64,000 bases of DNA from Bacteroidota bacterium (GCA_017860295.1 JAFNAS010000011.1:186001-250000), one strand, 5' to 3'; shown: positions 36,595 to 46,993, counted from the stretch's first letter. Notes: a model not told the origin generated them from the sequence alone. Numbers and translations are program-made.

Positions 36595-38484
36595 TCACGC
36601 TAATTCGCTCAATTCGAGCCAACGCATGGTTTTTTCGTCAAGCAGGGAGATAATTTCCGACATCCGGTTCGAGAGGGTGACAATTTGATCCGTATCGCTG
36701 GTTCCGCCCGAAAGTTGTTCTTCAATCTGCTTCTTCTCCGTTTCAAGTCCTTCGATTTCTGCTTCAAGGGTCTCGAACTCCTTCTTTTCTTTGTAGGATA
36801 ATTTTTGCTGTTTTTCGGCTTTCGGGCGTTGCGGCTTCTCCTTTTCTACCTTGGGTGCTTTCTCTTCTGCCTCCTGAGCCAATTGAAGCTCTTTCCACTC
36901 CCTGTAGTCGGTATAGTTACCGGGGTAGTCTTTGATCTTTCCATCGCCTTCAAAAGCCAGAAGGTGATCTACCACCTTGTCCATAAAGTAGCGGTCGTGC
37001 GATACCACGATAACACACCCTTTGAACCCGGACAAATACTCTTCCAGTACATTTAACGTAGCAATATCCAGGTCGTTAGTCGGCTCGTCGAGTACCAGAA
37101 AATTCGGATTTGTAATAAGCACCGTACACAGGTAGAGACGGCGACGCTCTCCTCCACTCAGTTTGGCAACAAAATTATATTGCACTTCGGGAGGGAAAAG
37201 GAAGAGTTGCAAAAACTGTGATGCCGATAGTTTACGGCCGTTGCCCAGCGAAATCTCTTCGGCAAACCCACGCACCACGTCGATGACCTTCATCTGGTCG
37301 TCAAACTTCAAACCGTCCTGACTGTAGTAGCCGAATGAGACGGTCTCGCCCACGTCGAACGAACCGCTATCCGGTTTTACCTCACCCAAAAGCATTTTCA
37401 GGAATGTCGATTTTCCGGTACCGTTTTTCCCGACGATTCCCATCTTTTCGTAGCGCGAAAAATTATAGTAGAAATTATCTATCAGTACTTTACTTCCGTA
37501 TGCTTTCGAGATGTATTTTGCTTCAAAAATTTTAGAACCGAGGTAGGACGCTTTCACTTCGAGTGAAACGCTGTTCTCTTCGCGGCGCTGCTTTGCCCTG
37601 CGTTCGATTTCGGCAAAAGCTTCCACACGCGAGCGGGCTTTGGTTGCCCGTGCCTGTGGTTGACGGCGCATCCAGTCGAGCTCTTTTCTGTAAAGATTTT
37701 TGGTTCGCTCCGTTTCGGCATTGAAATTTTCGATCCGATCTTGCCGTTTTTCGAGATAATAGCTGTAGTTTCCCTTGTATTGAAACATGCTTGCCTGATC
37801 GATTTCGAGGATGTCGGAGCAGACCCGATCGAGAAAATAACGATCGTGCGTCACCATCAGAAGAGCCATTTTTGTGCCCTTGAGGAAGTTCTCGAGCCAC
37901 TCCACCATCTCCAGATCGAGGTGGTTGGTCGGTTCATCCAGAATGAGGAGGTCGGGTTCCGAGATCAATACATTGGCCAGTGCCACCCGCTTCAATTGCC
38001 CGCCCGACAGGTGGCCGATCTGCTGGTCGAAATCGGTAATTTTCAGGTTGCCGAGAATCTGCTTGATGCGCGTTTCATAGTCCCATGCCTTCAGATCGTC
38101 CATGCGGGCTAACGCGTGCTGGTACACCTCTTCGTCCACCGATGCCGGATTTGCTTCGAGATGGCGGGTCAACAACTCGTACTCCTTTATAGCATCCGTT
38201 ATCTCATTTTGAGTGCTGAAACAGGCTTCGAGCACCGTCAATCCGGCAGCAAACGAGGGATCCTGACGCAGGTACCCCACGCGCAGATCGCGGCGAAAAG
38301 AGATGGTTCCGCTTTCGTAGTCCTCATCTCCGGCCAGAATAGAGAGAAGTGTCGTTTTGCCCGCTCCGTTTTTAGCAATCAGCGCAACACGCTGGCTGTC
38401 GGCAATGCCAAATGAAATATTTTCGAAAAGGAGATTATCGCCAAACGATTTAGTGAGGTTTTCTACTTGTAAGCAACTGGCCAT
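36595..38484 (-). CDS. ABC-F family ATPase (Uup-like)
   Basis: 629 residues with two ABC ATPase domains and no membrane part. Walker A GAGKTTLLSI and GTGKSTFLK; signatures LSGGQLKRVALANVL and LSGGERRRLYLCTVL; Walker B LLILDEPTNHLD and FLVLDEPTNDLD. The interdomain linker (NLYRKELDWMRRQPQARATK) is the P-site tRNA interaction motif type. A Lys/Glu-rich tail with a coiled coil (residues 540-629) marks the Uup branch. ABC-F proteins act on the ribosome or in DNA/RNA quality control rather than in transport. A -7 box is at 38527-38534. Confidence 0.93.
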   Translation of the reverse strand: MASCLQVENLTKSFGDNLLFENISFGIADSQRVALIAKNGAGKTTLLSILAGDEDYESGTISFRRDLRVGYLRQDPSFAAGLTVLEACFSTQNEITDAIKEYELLTRHLEANPASVDEEVYQHALARMDDLKAWDYETRIKQILGNLKITDFDQQIGHLSGGQLKRVALANVLISEPDLLILDEPTNHLDLEMVEWLENFLKGTKMALLMVTHDRYFLDRVCSDILEIDQASMFQYKGNYSYYLEKRQDRIENFNAETERTKNLYRKELDWMRRQPQARATKARSRVEAFAEIERRAKQRREENSVSLEVKASYLGSKIFEAKYISKAYGSKVLIDNFYYNFSRYEKMGIVGKNGTGKSTFLKMLLGEVKPDSGSFDVGETVSFGYYSQDGLKFDDQMKVIDVVRGFAEEISLGNGRKLSASQFLQLFLFPPEVQYNFVAKLSGGERRRLYLCTVLITNPNFLVLDEPTNDLDIATLNVLEEYLSGFKGCVIVVSHDRYFMDKVVDHLLAFEGDGKIKDYPGNYTDYREWKELQLAQEAEEKAPKVEKEKPQRPKAEKQQKLSYKEKKEFETLEAEIEGLETEKKQIEEQLSGGTSDTDQIVTLSNRMSEIISLLDEKTMRWLELSELA

Positions 38485-38526
38485 AAGATGTTTTTGTTAT
38501 TCGCAATGCAGAATGCAAAGCGATTA

Positions 38527-38534
38527 CAAAGATA
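38527..38534 (-). promoter_or_regulatory. -7 box of the ABC-F gene
   Basis: The minus strand reads TATCTTTG 43 nt upstream of the start codon. Confidence 0.5.
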
Positions 38535-38717
38535 ACGAAGATATTTGAAAGGGACAGAGACTGGCAAAGGCTTCCCCAGGATTGACACTCATGAACCAAT
38601 AGGTTGTCATTTTGGCAGAGTATCAGGATTGGCATTTTTTTTGATAACTTCAAGCCGGTGTCTCATTTGCAGGGGCAAACATTATTGAAATCAATAAACT
38701 AAAAAATAAGTGCTATT

Positions 38718-40775
38718 ATGAAAGGAAACATCGGAGTAACGTCGGATAATATTTTTCCGGTAATCAAGAAGTTTTTGTACAGCGATCATGAAATTTTTCT
38801 GCGCGAATTGGTATCGAATGCCGTTGATGCCACCCAAAAATTGAAGACTCTAGCTTCTGTCGGTGAATTCAAAGGCGAACTGGGCGATCTGAAAGTGACC
38901 GTCAGCGTCGACAAACAGAAGAAAACCATCACGGTGAGCGATCGTGGTATCGGGATGACCACCGAAGAGATTGAAAAATACATCAACCAGATTGCTTTCT
39001 CGGGTGCCGAAGAGTTTCTTGACAAATACAAAGATGACGCTAACGCTATTATCGGGCACTTCGGTCTCGGATTTTATTCGGCGTTCATGGTTTCCAAAGA
39101 GGTCGAAATCTATACCTTGTCGCATAAAGAGGGTGCTAAAGCAGCACACTGGTCGTGCAAAGGTGATCCCGAATACGTGCTGGAAGAGATTGATATGAAA
39201 GGCCGCGGTACCGATATCGTGCTTCATATCGATGACGATAACGAGGATTTTCTGGAAGAGGCAAAAATCAAAGGGTTGTTGACCAAATATTGCAAATTCT
39301 TGCCTATTCCCATCGCTTTTGGCAAAAAGAAAGAGTGGAAAGATGGCAAGGAGGTTGAGGCCGAGGAAGATGATATCATCAACGACGTGGCTCCTGCATG
39401 GACAAAAAAACCGTCGGACCTGAAAGAGGAAGACTACACCAAGTTTTATCAGACGCTTTACCCGATGTCGGAAGATCCGCTCTTCCACATCCACCTCAAC
39501 GTCGATTATCCGTTCAACCTGACCGGTATCCTCTACTTTCCAAAAGTAAAAAACAACATCGAACTACAACGCAATAAAATACAACTCTATTGCAATCAGG
39601 TATTTGTAACCGACTCGGTAGAAGGTATCGTACCTGAGTTTCTTACGCTGTTACACGGCGTGATCGACTCGCCGGATATTCCGTTGAACGTGTCACGTAG
39701 CTACCTGCAAAGCGATGGCAACGTGAAGAAAATTTCGAGTCACATCACCAAAAAAGTGGCTGACCGCCTGCAGGAGATCTTCAAAAACGACCGCGCTCAG
39801 TTTGAAGAAAAATGGGATAGCCTGCGATTGTTTATCATCTACGGAATGCTTTCCGATGAAAAGTTCTACGAACGCGCCGAAAAATTCGTTCTTTTCAAAA
39901 ATACAGAGAACAAGTTCTTTACTTTCGAGGAGTACAAAACCCTCATCAAAGAGAACCAAACCGACAAAGAGGACAACCTTATCTACCTGTATGCCAACGA
40001 TGCTGTTGAACAGCACAGCTACATTCAGGCTGCACGCGACAAGGGCTATGACGTACTGCTGATGGACGGACAGCTCGATATCCACTGGGTGGGTCAGTTA
40101 GAACAAAAGTTCGAAAAGAGCCGTTTTGTGCGTGTCGACAGCGACGTTGTGGAGAAACTGATTCGCAAAAACGACGAACCGAAAGTTGAACTGAACGATC
40201 AGCAGCGCGAAGCGCTCACTACGGTGTTCAGCTCTCAGCTGCCGAAACTCGATAAAACCGAATTTATCGTCACCTTCGAAAACATCGGAGCCGAAGCGCA
40301 GCCGTTGGTGGTAACACAAAACGAGTTCATGCGTCGTATGAAAGAGATGTCGGCCATGCAGAGTGGTGGTATGATGAGTTTTTACGGCGAAATGCCCGAC
40401 AGTTACAACCTGGTGGTAAACACGGCTCATCCGTTAGTCGACAAGGTTCTGAAAGAAGAGGAGAGCAAATGTACTGCAGAAACGGCTCCTTTTGAAACTA
40501 AACTGCAGGAGTTGAAGAGCCGTCGCGATGCTTTGAAAGAGTCGCACAAAGGCAAAAAAGACGAAGAGATTCCTCAGGCCGAAAAAGAGGAGCTCGAGGC
40601 TATCGACAAGCAAAGCAGCGAAGCTACCGAAAGCAAAAAGACAATTGTGGCTCAATATGCTTCGGCTAATCCTGAAGTCCGCCAGCTGATCGATTTGGCT
40701 CTGCTTGCCAACAACCTGTTGAAAGGGGAGGCGTTGAGCAATTTTGTAAAACGCAGCATCGATCTGATGAAATAA
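38718..40775 (+). CDS. htpG: Chaperone HtpG (Hsp90)
   Basis: 685 residues. The N-terminal GHKL ATPase is clear: HEIFLRELVSNAVDATQKL, SDRGIGMTTEEIEKYINQIA, IIGHFGLGFYSAFMV. The middle domain contains GILYFPKV, RNKIQLYCNQVFVTDS and IDSPDIPLNVSRSYLQ with the catalytic Arg. The C-terminal dimerisation part ends FVKRSIDLMK, and a charged insertion (ESHKGKKDEEIPQAEKEELE, about residues 613-632) lies within it. It is a cytosolic stress chaperone, monocistronic, with a terminator at 40799-40835. Confidence 0.97.
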   Translation: MKGNIGVTSDNIFPVIKKFLYSDHEIFLRELVSNAVDATQKLKTLASVGEFKGELGDLKVTVSVDKQKKTITVSDRGIGMTTEEIEKYINQIAFSGAEEFLDKYKDDANAIIGHFGLGFYSAFMVSKEVEIYTLSHKEGAKAAHWSCKGDPEYVLEEIDMKGRGTDIVLHIDDDNEDFLEEAKIKGLLTKYCKFLPIPIAFGKKKEWKDGKEVEAEEDDIINDVAPAWTKKPSDLKEEDYTKFYQTLYPMSEDPLFHIHLNVDYPFNLTGILYFPKVKNNIELQRNKIQLYCNQVFVTDSVEGIVPEFLTLLHGVIDSPDIPLNVSRSYLQSDGNVKKISSHITKKVADRLQEIFKNDRAQFEEKWDSLRLFIIYGMLSDEKFYERAEKFVLFKNTENKFFTFEEYKTLIKENQTDKEDNLIYLYANDAVEQHSYIQAARDKGYDVLLMDGQLDIHWVGQLEQKFEKSRFVRVDSDVVEKLIRKNDEPKVELNDQQREALTTVFSSQLPKLDKTEFIVTFENIGAEAQPLVVTQNEFMRRMKEMSAMQSGGMMSFYGEMPDSYNLVVNTAHPLVDKVLKEEESKCTAETAPFETKLQELKSRRDALKESHKGKKDEEIPQAEKEELEAIDKQSSEATESKKTIVAQYASANPEVRQLIDLALLANNLLKGEALSNFVKRSIDLMK

Positions 40776-40798
40776 AACCCAATCTTTGCTTATACATC

Positions 40799-40835
40799 AA
40801 AGCCGTTGCAACGATTCTGTTGCAGCGGCTTTTTA
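40799..40835 (+). terminator. Intrinsic terminator of htpG
   Basis: A 14-bp stem (AAAGCCGTTGCAAC with GTTGCAGCGGCTTT, one GU pair), 6-nt loop and T run. It lies between two convergent genes and can serve both. Confidence 0.85.
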
Positions 40836-40853
40836 TATGAGCTAAATTGTTAT

Positions 40854-41795
40854 TTACAAACTCTTTACCGGAATGCAAATATCCAGTACGAATTTATGCT
40901 CGGGATGGTTTTCCGGATCGCAATAATAGTATTCAAGCGGGGTTCCCTCTCCCGGTTCATATCCGCTCTCGGTAAACCAGACGCACATCGTGTTCCAGGC
41001 CTCTTCAAACTGTTGTACCTCAATTTCGAAATGCCCTACGGCATACTTTCCCCCTTTGATGGTCATCTTCCCAATCTCGCCCTCTACTTTTACCTCCTGA
41101 TGCACCAGCAGGCAGGCGCTCTGCCGTACCTTTTCGATAGCGGTGACCGAAGGATCGTCGTGATAAACGGTTATCGTGTGCGAATCGGGACCAACCAACC
41201 CCCGGGGAGCGGCAAACTGCATCAGTTTGGTATACGCTTTGTGAATCTGATCGAAAGCACCGGTGTGGCGGCAATAGATCACCTGCATGTCGGGCAACTC
41301 TTTTACAATAATCTTTGTGTCCATAATTATAAGTTGTTTTAAGTTTACGACACAAAGTTCCTGATTCGCAGCCACAAAAACTTTACTTTTCTTGCTCAGC
41401 AATTGTCCGTTCTTGCTATAGTAAATCCCGTTCTTTACCACCAACGGCATTTCGGTTTTCCTGAAATCGCTCGCGCTGATTCCGTAGTGTTTCCGAAAGG
41501 TTCTTGAAAACAGTGCTATGCTGCTGAATCCGCAGTCGAAAGCAATATCCGAGATACTTTTCCGAGGAGAATCTTTCAATTGCAGAGCGGCTTTCTCGGT
41601 GCGGATACGAACGAAGAAATCGGCAGGGGTTTCGCCCGTCAGGACGGTAAAGATGCGGTGGAAATGAAACGGCGAGAAATGTGCAATATCGGCCATCTGT
41701 TCGAGCCGGATGGGCTCGTCGTAATGGGCGTCGATATATTCCATCACACGGTTGATACGCGCTATATATTCGGCGCGGCTTTGCTCCTGTATCAT
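40854..41795 (-). CDS. AraC-family regulator with GyrI-like effector-binding domain
   Basis: 313 residues. The N-terminal AraC DNA-binding domain covers residues 10-112: VMEYIDAHYDEPIRLEQMAD, SPFHFHRIFTVLTGETPADF, ISDIAFDCGFSSIALFSRTF. The C-terminal half (from about 157) is a GyrI/SbmC-like domain (IIVKELPDMQVIYCRHTGAF, GGKYAVGHFEIEVQQFEEAW, TPLEYYYC), the layout of Rob, BmrR-type drug sensors. It probably senses a small hydrophobic or cationic compound; target genes are not evident. A -7 box is at 41821-41828. Confidence 0.92.
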   Translation of the reverse strand: MIQEQSRAEYIARINRVMEYIDAHYDEPIRLEQMADIAHFSPFHFHRIFTVLTGETPADFFVRIRTEKAALQLKDSPRKSISDIAFDCGFSSIALFSRTFRKHYGISASDFRKTEMPLVVKNGIYYSKNGQLLSKKSKVFVAANQELCVVNLKQLIIMDTKIIVKELPDMQVIYCRHTGAFDQIHKAYTKLMQFAAPRGLVGPDSHTITVYHDDPSVTAIEKVRQSACLLVHQEVKVEGEIGKMTIKGGKYAVGHFEIEVQQFEEAWNTMCVWFTESGYEPGEGTPLEYYYCDPENHPEHKFVLDICIPVKSL

Positions 41796-41820
41796 GGTTG
41801 AATGGGGTAATAATATCCCG

Positions 41821-41828
41821 CAAATCTA
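41821..41828 (-). promoter_or_regulatory. -7 box of the AraC-GyrI gene
   Basis: The minus strand reads TAGATTTG 26 nt upstream of ATG 41795. Confidence 0.5.
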
Positions 41829-41908
41829 CCGTTTATTTTGCAAACAAACTTGTCTATTCTTGCGCGATGCGATGCAAATAGAGCGGCCTTACGCCTAAAA
41901 ATTCGGGT

Positions 41909-44098
41909 TTATACCATATAACGCAGCTTGTCCATCATCAGCGGAATTTCTTCCTTAACGATGCCCGATTCGCACAACTGGGCGATGTCCTGATTGAAGG
42001 CTGCATAGAAATCGTCATCGTCCTGCCGGAAAAGCTGAACGCTTTTGGCATAGAGTTGCAGTGCATCGTTACGCTTTTGCTGAGCCCAGGCAACATGTCC
42101 CGCATTCAGGTAATCGAGTTTTGTAGGCTTCTGGTCAATAATTTTTGCATAGTAATTCTCTGCCTGACGGAATTTCCCGCTCAGAAAAGAGCACCAGGCA
42201 ATGGCGCGCCACACTTTGGGGGTAGAGGTTGCCAATTCAACCTTGAAATAGTAGTTCAGCGCTTCGGGATAACGTTTTTCCTGTACAAATAGATGGCCTA
42301 TTTGTAGCTGGATATTCCGGTTCTCGGGGTCGAGCGCTTCGGCGCGTTTGTAGTAATTAAGCGCCTCGTCGTAGTTGCGAAGCATCTTGTTGCAAAAAGC
42401 GATTTTGCGAGTCAGCCACAGCTGTTCGGGCAACAATGCTTCGGCCCGCAGGTAGTATTCGAGCGCCTGTCCGAAATCGCCGGATTGCTGCTTACAGTAA
42501 CCCATTTTCTGAAACAGATCGGCTGCGACATCGGTAGCCGATAGTTTCTCAAACAACGAAAATGCTTCGTCGTAATATCCTTTGGCAAAATAGAACTCGG
42601 CGATCTGTAGCTGCTGCTCTTCCGACAAATGAAGCATGTCGAAGAACCAGCAGGAATGAAAACGCAACGACCAGTTGAACACCGGCATAAAATCGTTCCG
42701 GTAGGCAAAGAGCTTGAAGAAACGGTACAAATCCTGAATATATTGGTTTGAGATCTGGCGCTCACGAACCTCCGCCCCGACATTCAGATCCGCTTTTTTC
42801 ATCTCTTCAATTTGCTCCGACTCCATTTTAAAAGCCTGCATCATCGAGTTGCGTTGGGTTTGTGCAATCTGTTTCATGCTGATGGCCAGCGAATATTTAT
42901 CCGAATTGCAGAGGTAAGCGTTATTCAGAAGCAGCTCCATGAGCTGGCTGCTCTCCTCGAAAAGGCCGCCGATAGCCGAATTTGCCGAGTCGAAGGGTAA
43001 GAACCAGTTCGGCAGTTCGTTAAAAAACGGATAGTGCTTCAACTGCGCAAACGTGTTCATATAGACATCGGCGCCTTCCAGCTGAAGTTCGCTCATCTCC
43101 CGAAGCTTGTCGCCCATACCGCTTTTCTCAATCAGATTCTGCCATTCCGGATTTTTGTCCTCCCACTCTTCGGCAGAAGTCATGCTTTCCAGATCAATTT
43201 TATCTTTTACCTGCGGAGCTAATTTCATCATCTCAGGAATAATTTCCTGCTGCATCTTCTGCGAAATCTTATCGGTTTCCGATGTTCTTGCAAACTGGAT
43301 AATGATAGTAACCAGTGTTTTCGCAAAGTACGGATCGTCATTCAACAGGGCAAGGCGCTGACGAATACCGTCGTAAAACGGAAGACGGGCATTGTAAATG
43401 GCCAACGCCGACGCCAGGCCGACCATGGCACGAAGCCGGACTTCGGGTTGCTGGTGCATACACGCATCGGCAAGCATTACTATCCGTTCGGGATTAAACT
43501 GCCGCAACAGATTGAGTGTCAGAGCCGATATGGCAAAAGATTTGTCGATCGGATCGATCACATCGCTGGCCAGCAATAAATTGAAACTGTCGGCATCCAC
43601 CTCTTGTATCAGCCACAACGATCGGAACATTTCGAGACGTGTCTGTTCGTGCAATGCAATTTGTTCCTGCTTGTTTACTTGCTGATTCAACCCCTCTTCT
43701 ATCAAAAAGGCAACCTCTTTATTGGTCGATTGCTCTTCCAGTGACGATACGATTGCCCTTAGGCTTCGCAACTGTGAACGGTGATACCGAATTTGCGAAT
43801 AGTCGTACCCGCTAGAAAATTTTGTAAAAAGCTCTTCCTTGATCGTATCGGTCAGTAAAAACGCCTTTTTTACCAGGTTGTGATAGACCAGTTCGCGCTG
43901 CGGGTCATTTACCCCATCCACAGCATACTGAAGCATAAGGCGGTAGTTATTTTCCAACTCGTCAACCTGATCGACATATTCAACAAAATGAACGGTTTGA
44001 AGCCAGTTTCGCAACGAATCAATGGCCTGTTTAAGCTGCCTGTTTTTGAGATATACCAAAATTTCGGTGGCAGTCTGTTGCATCTCGTTTATCGTCAT
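41909..44098 (-). CDS. Large TPR-repeat protein
   Basis: 729 residues without signal peptide or membrane helix. The first 500 residues are alpha-helical and unlike any family I can name. Residues about 515-690 hold at least five TPR units, such as AADLFQKMGYCKQQSGDFGQ, ALEYYLRAEALLPE, NYDEALNYYKRAEALDPENR and YPEALNYYFKVE. TPR arrays mediate protein binding; the partner is unknown. It resembles a conserved Bacteroidales cytoplasmic TPR protein. It is 114 nt upstream of the next gene start region and probably transcribed on its own. Confidence 0.85.
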   Translation of the reverse strand: MTINEMQQTATEILVYLKNRQLKQAIDSLRNWLQTVHFVEYVDQVDELENNYRLMLQYAVDGVNDPQRELVYHNLVKKAFLLTDTIKEELFTKFSSGYDYSQIRYHRSQLRSLRAIVSSLEEQSTNKEVAFLIEEGLNQQVNKQEQIALHEQTRLEMFRSLWLIQEVDADSFNLLLASDVIDPIDKSFAISALTLNLLRQFNPERIVMLADACMHQQPEVRLRAMVGLASALAIYNARLPFYDGIRQRLALLNDDPYFAKTLVTIIIQFARTSETDKISQKMQQEIIPEMMKLAPQVKDKIDLESMTSAEEWEDKNPEWQNLIEKSGMGDKLREMSELQLEGADVYMNTFAQLKHYPFFNELPNWFLPFDSANSAIGGLFEESSQLMELLLNNAYLCNSDKYSLAISMKQIAQTQRNSMMQAFKMESEQIEEMKKADLNVGAEVRERQISNQYIQDLYRFFKLFAYRNDFMPVFNWSLRFHSCWFFDMLHLSEEQQLQIAEFYFAKGYYDEAFSLFEKLSATDVAADLFQKMGYCKQQSGDFGQALEYYLRAEALLPEQLWLTRKIAFCNKMLRNYDEALNYYKRAEALDPENRNIQLQIGHLFVQEKRYPEALNYYFKVELATSTPKVWRAIAWCSFLSGKFRQAENYYAKIIDQKPTKLDYLNAGHVAWAQQKRNDALQLYAKSVQLFRQDDDDFYAAFNQDIAQLCESGIVKEEIPLMMDKLRYMV

Positions 44099-44212
44099 AT
44101 CGGGTAATGGATTAAGCTGTTTGCTAAGGTAATATTAAACGACACTTTTTCTCTTTCATGTCGATAAAAAGTGGCGTATAATCACTCGCAAAAACCATGC
44201 CATGATTCTGTT

Positions 44213-44863
44213 TCAATTTATGGAACCCGTTTTCCCTGAAGGTTTGTCTTGTGCCAGAATCACATGACCGGTTGTGGCATGAATGAAGTAAATTTTATCT
44301 TTTTCTGCTTTCTGAGAAGAGAGCGGCAGGGTGTACTGGAACCGGCACTCCACGCGGCGAACCAATACTTTGTCGGGCGACATGCTGCGATAACTCTCTA
44401 TCCGGGCTTTCATGCCATTCAGCCACTTCTGGCTCGACTCCAACTGCCCGATCTCCAGTGATAGGTTTTCACGCAGCGTCTCCATGTCGTATTTTACATA
44501 CAACGTCTGCATCTGCAACAACTCTTTCAGAGTCTGGCTATTTTGCTTCAGCAGAGAGCTTACCGGTTGCTCCAAAGACTTTTCGATAAAAGCGAGGCTG
44601 TCTTTGACGGTAATTTGTCCAAGTGTTTTGGTTTCTAGGGGATAAAACTGAAAATCAGGATCGGATACCTGATTCTGTTCGTAACTCCATATTGCTTTTA
44701 TATCGTTGTCGGAGCTACTGCAACCCAACAACAACCCACAGAAAAGCAAAAGGGTAGCAAATATAAAATTGCTGTTTTTCAGATGATTGACAACCGTATA
44801 CGGAATAACTGACTTCGCTTCCGAATTACCCGATTTTGCTGATTTTGCGTAATCTTTCTTCAT
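44213..44863 (-). CDS. Putative lipoprotein overlapping the Crp gene
   Basis: 217 residues from ATG 44863. A lipobox LLLGC is seen at about residue 48, after an N-terminal extension of about 30 residues that is longer than usual for SPII signals, so a non-ATG start closer to the signal is possible. The mature part is helical and charged, with repeated Leu/Gln heptads (SSLLKQNSQTLKELLQMQTL), then a beta segment VRRVECRFQYTLPL. The first 38 nt overlap the 3' end of the crp-like gene, so they are likely co-transcribed. Function unknown. Confidence 0.7.
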   Translation of the reverse strand: MKKDYAKSAKSGNSEAKSVIPYTVVNHLKNSNFIFATLLLFCGLLLGCSSSDNDIKAIWSYEQNQVSDPDFQFYPLETKTLGQITVKDSLAFIEKSLEQPVSSLLKQNSQTLKELLQMQTLYVKYDMETLRENLSLEIGQLESSQKWLNGMKARIESYRSMSPDKVLVRRVECRFQYTLPLSSQKAEKDKIYFIHATTGHVILAQDKPSGKTGSIN

Positions 44864-45524
44864 CAATAATCTTGATTTTCCGACCATCGACAGCAATAAT
44901 TTTTTCTATTGCAAAATTGGATAAGGTACGAATGGCATTTGAGGTGGTCATGTTGGAAAGGCTGGCCAAATCGTCGCGCGAGAGGTAAATATTGAGCGTC
45001 GCTCCATCTTCTTCGAGCCCGTAACTATCAATCAGGAATAGTATCGACTCAGCCAAACGACCCCGGATATGCTTCTGAGTGAGGTTGACAGTACGTGTAT
45101 CGGCAATGCCCAGATCGATTGCCATCGCCTTAATAAAAAACAGAGCCAGATCGTTATTCTCTTTCAAAAGCTTGAATATCACATCAGAAGGAACCATAAA
45201 AATGGTAGCGGCATCGACAGCGCACGCAGCCGTAAGGTAGGGTTCTTCGGCAAAAAAAGCGCGATAACCAAAATAATCGATCGGTTTAATCATCCTAACG
45301 ATCTGACTGCGACCACCTACTCCATCTTTGTATACCTTTACCTTCCCTTTTACTAAACAAAGCAAATGAGTGGGAGAGTCTCCTTCACAGTAGATCATTT
45401 CATTGCGTTTGAACTGCTGTACCTTCGAATTGTTTCGTAAATAATCCAGTTGTTCTCCGGTCAACACATCCCAAATTCCGGGAAGGGACAGAATGGACAA
45501 ATCCGTTGTCTGTTTCGGTGCCAT
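44826..45524 (-). CDS. Crp/Fnr-family transcriptional regulator
   Basis: 232 residues. An N-terminal cyclic-nucleotide-binding-like beta barrel (FKRNEMIYCEGDSPTHLLCL, VKGKVKVYKDG) and a C-terminal winged helix (GRLAESILFLIDSYG, LSRDDLASLSNMTTSNAIRT). The cap-like effector pocket lacks an obvious cAMP Arg-Ser pair, and there is no Fe-S Cys set, so the signal is unknown. A -7 box (45544-45551) lies just upstream; a lipoprotein gene overlaps its 3' end. Confidence 0.92.
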   Translation of the reverse strand: MAPKQTTDLSILSLPGIWDVLTGEQLDYLRNNSKVQQFKRNEMIYCEGDSPTHLLCLVKGKVKVYKDGVGGRSQIVRMIKPIDYFGYRAFFAEEPYLTAACAVDAATIFMVPSDVIFKLLKENNDLALFFIKAMAIDLGIADTRTVNLTQKHIRGRLAESILFLIDSYGLEEDGATLNIYLSRDDLASLSNMTTSNAIRTLSNFAIEKIIAVDGRKIKIIDEERLRKISKIG

Positions 45525-45543
45525 AAAAACATGTTTTTCAACA

Positions 45544-45551
45544 CAAATGTA
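45544..45551 (-). promoter_or_regulatory. -7 box of the Crp/Fnr gene
   Basis: The minus strand reads TACATTTG 20 nt upstream of the start codon. Confidence 0.55.
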
Positions 45552-45600
45552 AGCAATTTCAACAAAAAATCAATCCAATATATAAATCACTGTAAACATG

Positions 45601-46182
45601 TCAGTTAATTGTATTTTGCAAAAAATCGACCAGTTTTTTTACTGCATTTGCTCTGTGACTAATCGTATTTTTGACCGACAGATCAAGCTCGGCAAAACTT
45701 TTGTCATAGTTTTCAGGTACAAAAATAGGGTCGTATCCGAAGCCGTTAATCCCCTTTGGCTCACGCGAGATGATACCACGAACTTCGCCTTCAAATAGAT
45801 ATTCTGTCCCCTCTTTTATCAGGGCAATGACCGTCCGGAAACGGGCTTTCCTGTTCGATTCGTCCGATAGTTCTGCCAATAGCTTTCGCATATTGGCTCC
45901 TGCATCTTTATCGGCACCTGCATATCGGGCCGAATAAACCCCGGGGGCATTATTCAGCGCTTCCACTTCCAGCCCGGTATCGTCGGCAAAGCAATCTTTC
46001 CCGAAACGCTCATAAATATATCGAGCCTTTATCAGCGCATTTCCTTCCAGTGTATTTGCCGTTTCGGGGATGTCGTCAAAACATCCGATCTCTTTCATAC
46101 TTAATATTTTGTATTTATTTTTGAGATATTCCGATACTTCGTGCAGTTTATGGTCGTTGTTGGTTGCAAATATAATTTCCAT
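45601..46182 (-). CDS. rdgB: XTP/dITP diphosphatase (RdgB/HAM1)
   Basis: 193 residues, the family length. It removes non-canonical purine NTPs (ITP, XTP) from the pool. Motifs: [14 protein letters not shown] (SxNxxK-type), [35 protein letters not shown] with catalytic Asp, [16 protein letters not shown], and [10 protein letters not shown] at the end. It starts 14 nt after the lpxH-like gene, so both are probably on one transcript. Confidence 0.96.
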   Translation of the reverse strand: MEIIFATNNDHKLHEVSEYLKNKYKILSMKEIGCFDDIPETANTLEGNALIKARYIYERFGKDCFADDTGLEVEALNNAPGVYSARYAGADKDAGANMRKLLAELSDESNRKARFRTVIALIKEGTEYLFEGEVRGIISREPKGINGFGYDPIFVPENYDKSFAELDLSVKNTISHRANAVKKLVDFLQNTIN

Positions 46183-46196
46183 GCGGGGAACTCTTT

Positions 46197-46949
46197 TTAG
46201 TTGTCTGCTTCAAAATGGTCGAGGTAAAAGTTGCCATCTTCAAAAACGCCGTAGGTAAATTGGGTATACCAGTCGCCGATGATACACACCCGGCTGTTAT
46301 TTTTCAGCATCAAATCGAGTAGGATATGGCGGTGCCCAAACACGAAAAGATCGATCTTTTCGCTTTCGGGAAATGCTTTGGCATAACGCACCAAGCACTC
46401 TTTATCCTCACCGAGATATTCGGCATAGTCATCCCGCTTGGGCTTTTTGCGGTTGGACTTTGACCACCCCAGTCCGAATCCGAGCCCTAATCGGGGAGGT
46501 ACATACGAAAAGAGCTTTTGGCAAATTTTATTGTGAAAGATAGACTGAATAATTTTTACGCTTAAGGAATGATCGCCCAGACGATCGCCGTGGGCCAGAT
46601 AAAGCCGCTTGCCGTCCCATTCAACGATTTCAGGTTCACGGTGCACTGTCAGTCCGACCTCTTGCTCCAGATAGCCGAACGTCCACATATCGTGATTGCC
46701 TGTGAAGTAGTGAATTTTTACGCCTCTATCCGATAACTCTCCAAGCTTACCCAAAAACCGTGTGAACCCTTTGGGTACAACAGTTTTATATTCATACCAG
46801 AAGTCGAACATGTCGCCCAACAGGTACAATTCCGAGGCATCTTCTTTAATAGAATCGAGCCAGCGGACAAGCTTCAGTTCGTGTTCGCGTGGGTTTTCTA
46901 CAAGGCGTGACCCTAAATGGGCGTCTGATACAAAATAGATACGTTTCAC
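46197..46949 (-). CDS. lpxH: UDP-2,3-diacylglucosamine diphosphatase (LpxH-type)
   Basis: 250 residues of the calcineurin-like metallophosphoesterase fold. It hydrolyses UDP-2,3-diacylglucosamine to lipid X in lipid A synthesis, at the inner face of the cytoplasmic membrane. Metal-binding motifs in order: [35 protein letters not shown] and VFGHRH. A basic loop near residues 157-170 ([12 protein letters not shown]) is usual in the Bacteroidetes form. The downstream gene is rdgB. Confidence 0.92.
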   Translation of the reverse strand: MKRIYFVSDAHLGSRLVENPREHELKLVRWLDSIKEDASELYLLGDMFDFWYEYKTVVPKGFTRFLGKLGELSDRGVKIHYFTGNHDMWTFGYLEQEVGLTVHREPEIVEWDGKRLYLAHGDRLGDHSLSVKIIQSIFHNKICQKLFSYVPPRLGLGFGLGWSKSNRKKPKRDDYAEYLGEDKECLVRYAKAFPESEKIDLFVFGHRHILLDLMLKNNSRVCIIGDWYTQFTYGVFEDGNFYLDHFEADN

Positions 46950-46993
46950 TCGTTATTCAACTACTTTCAGATGAGGCAGGCAAAGCCCACCCG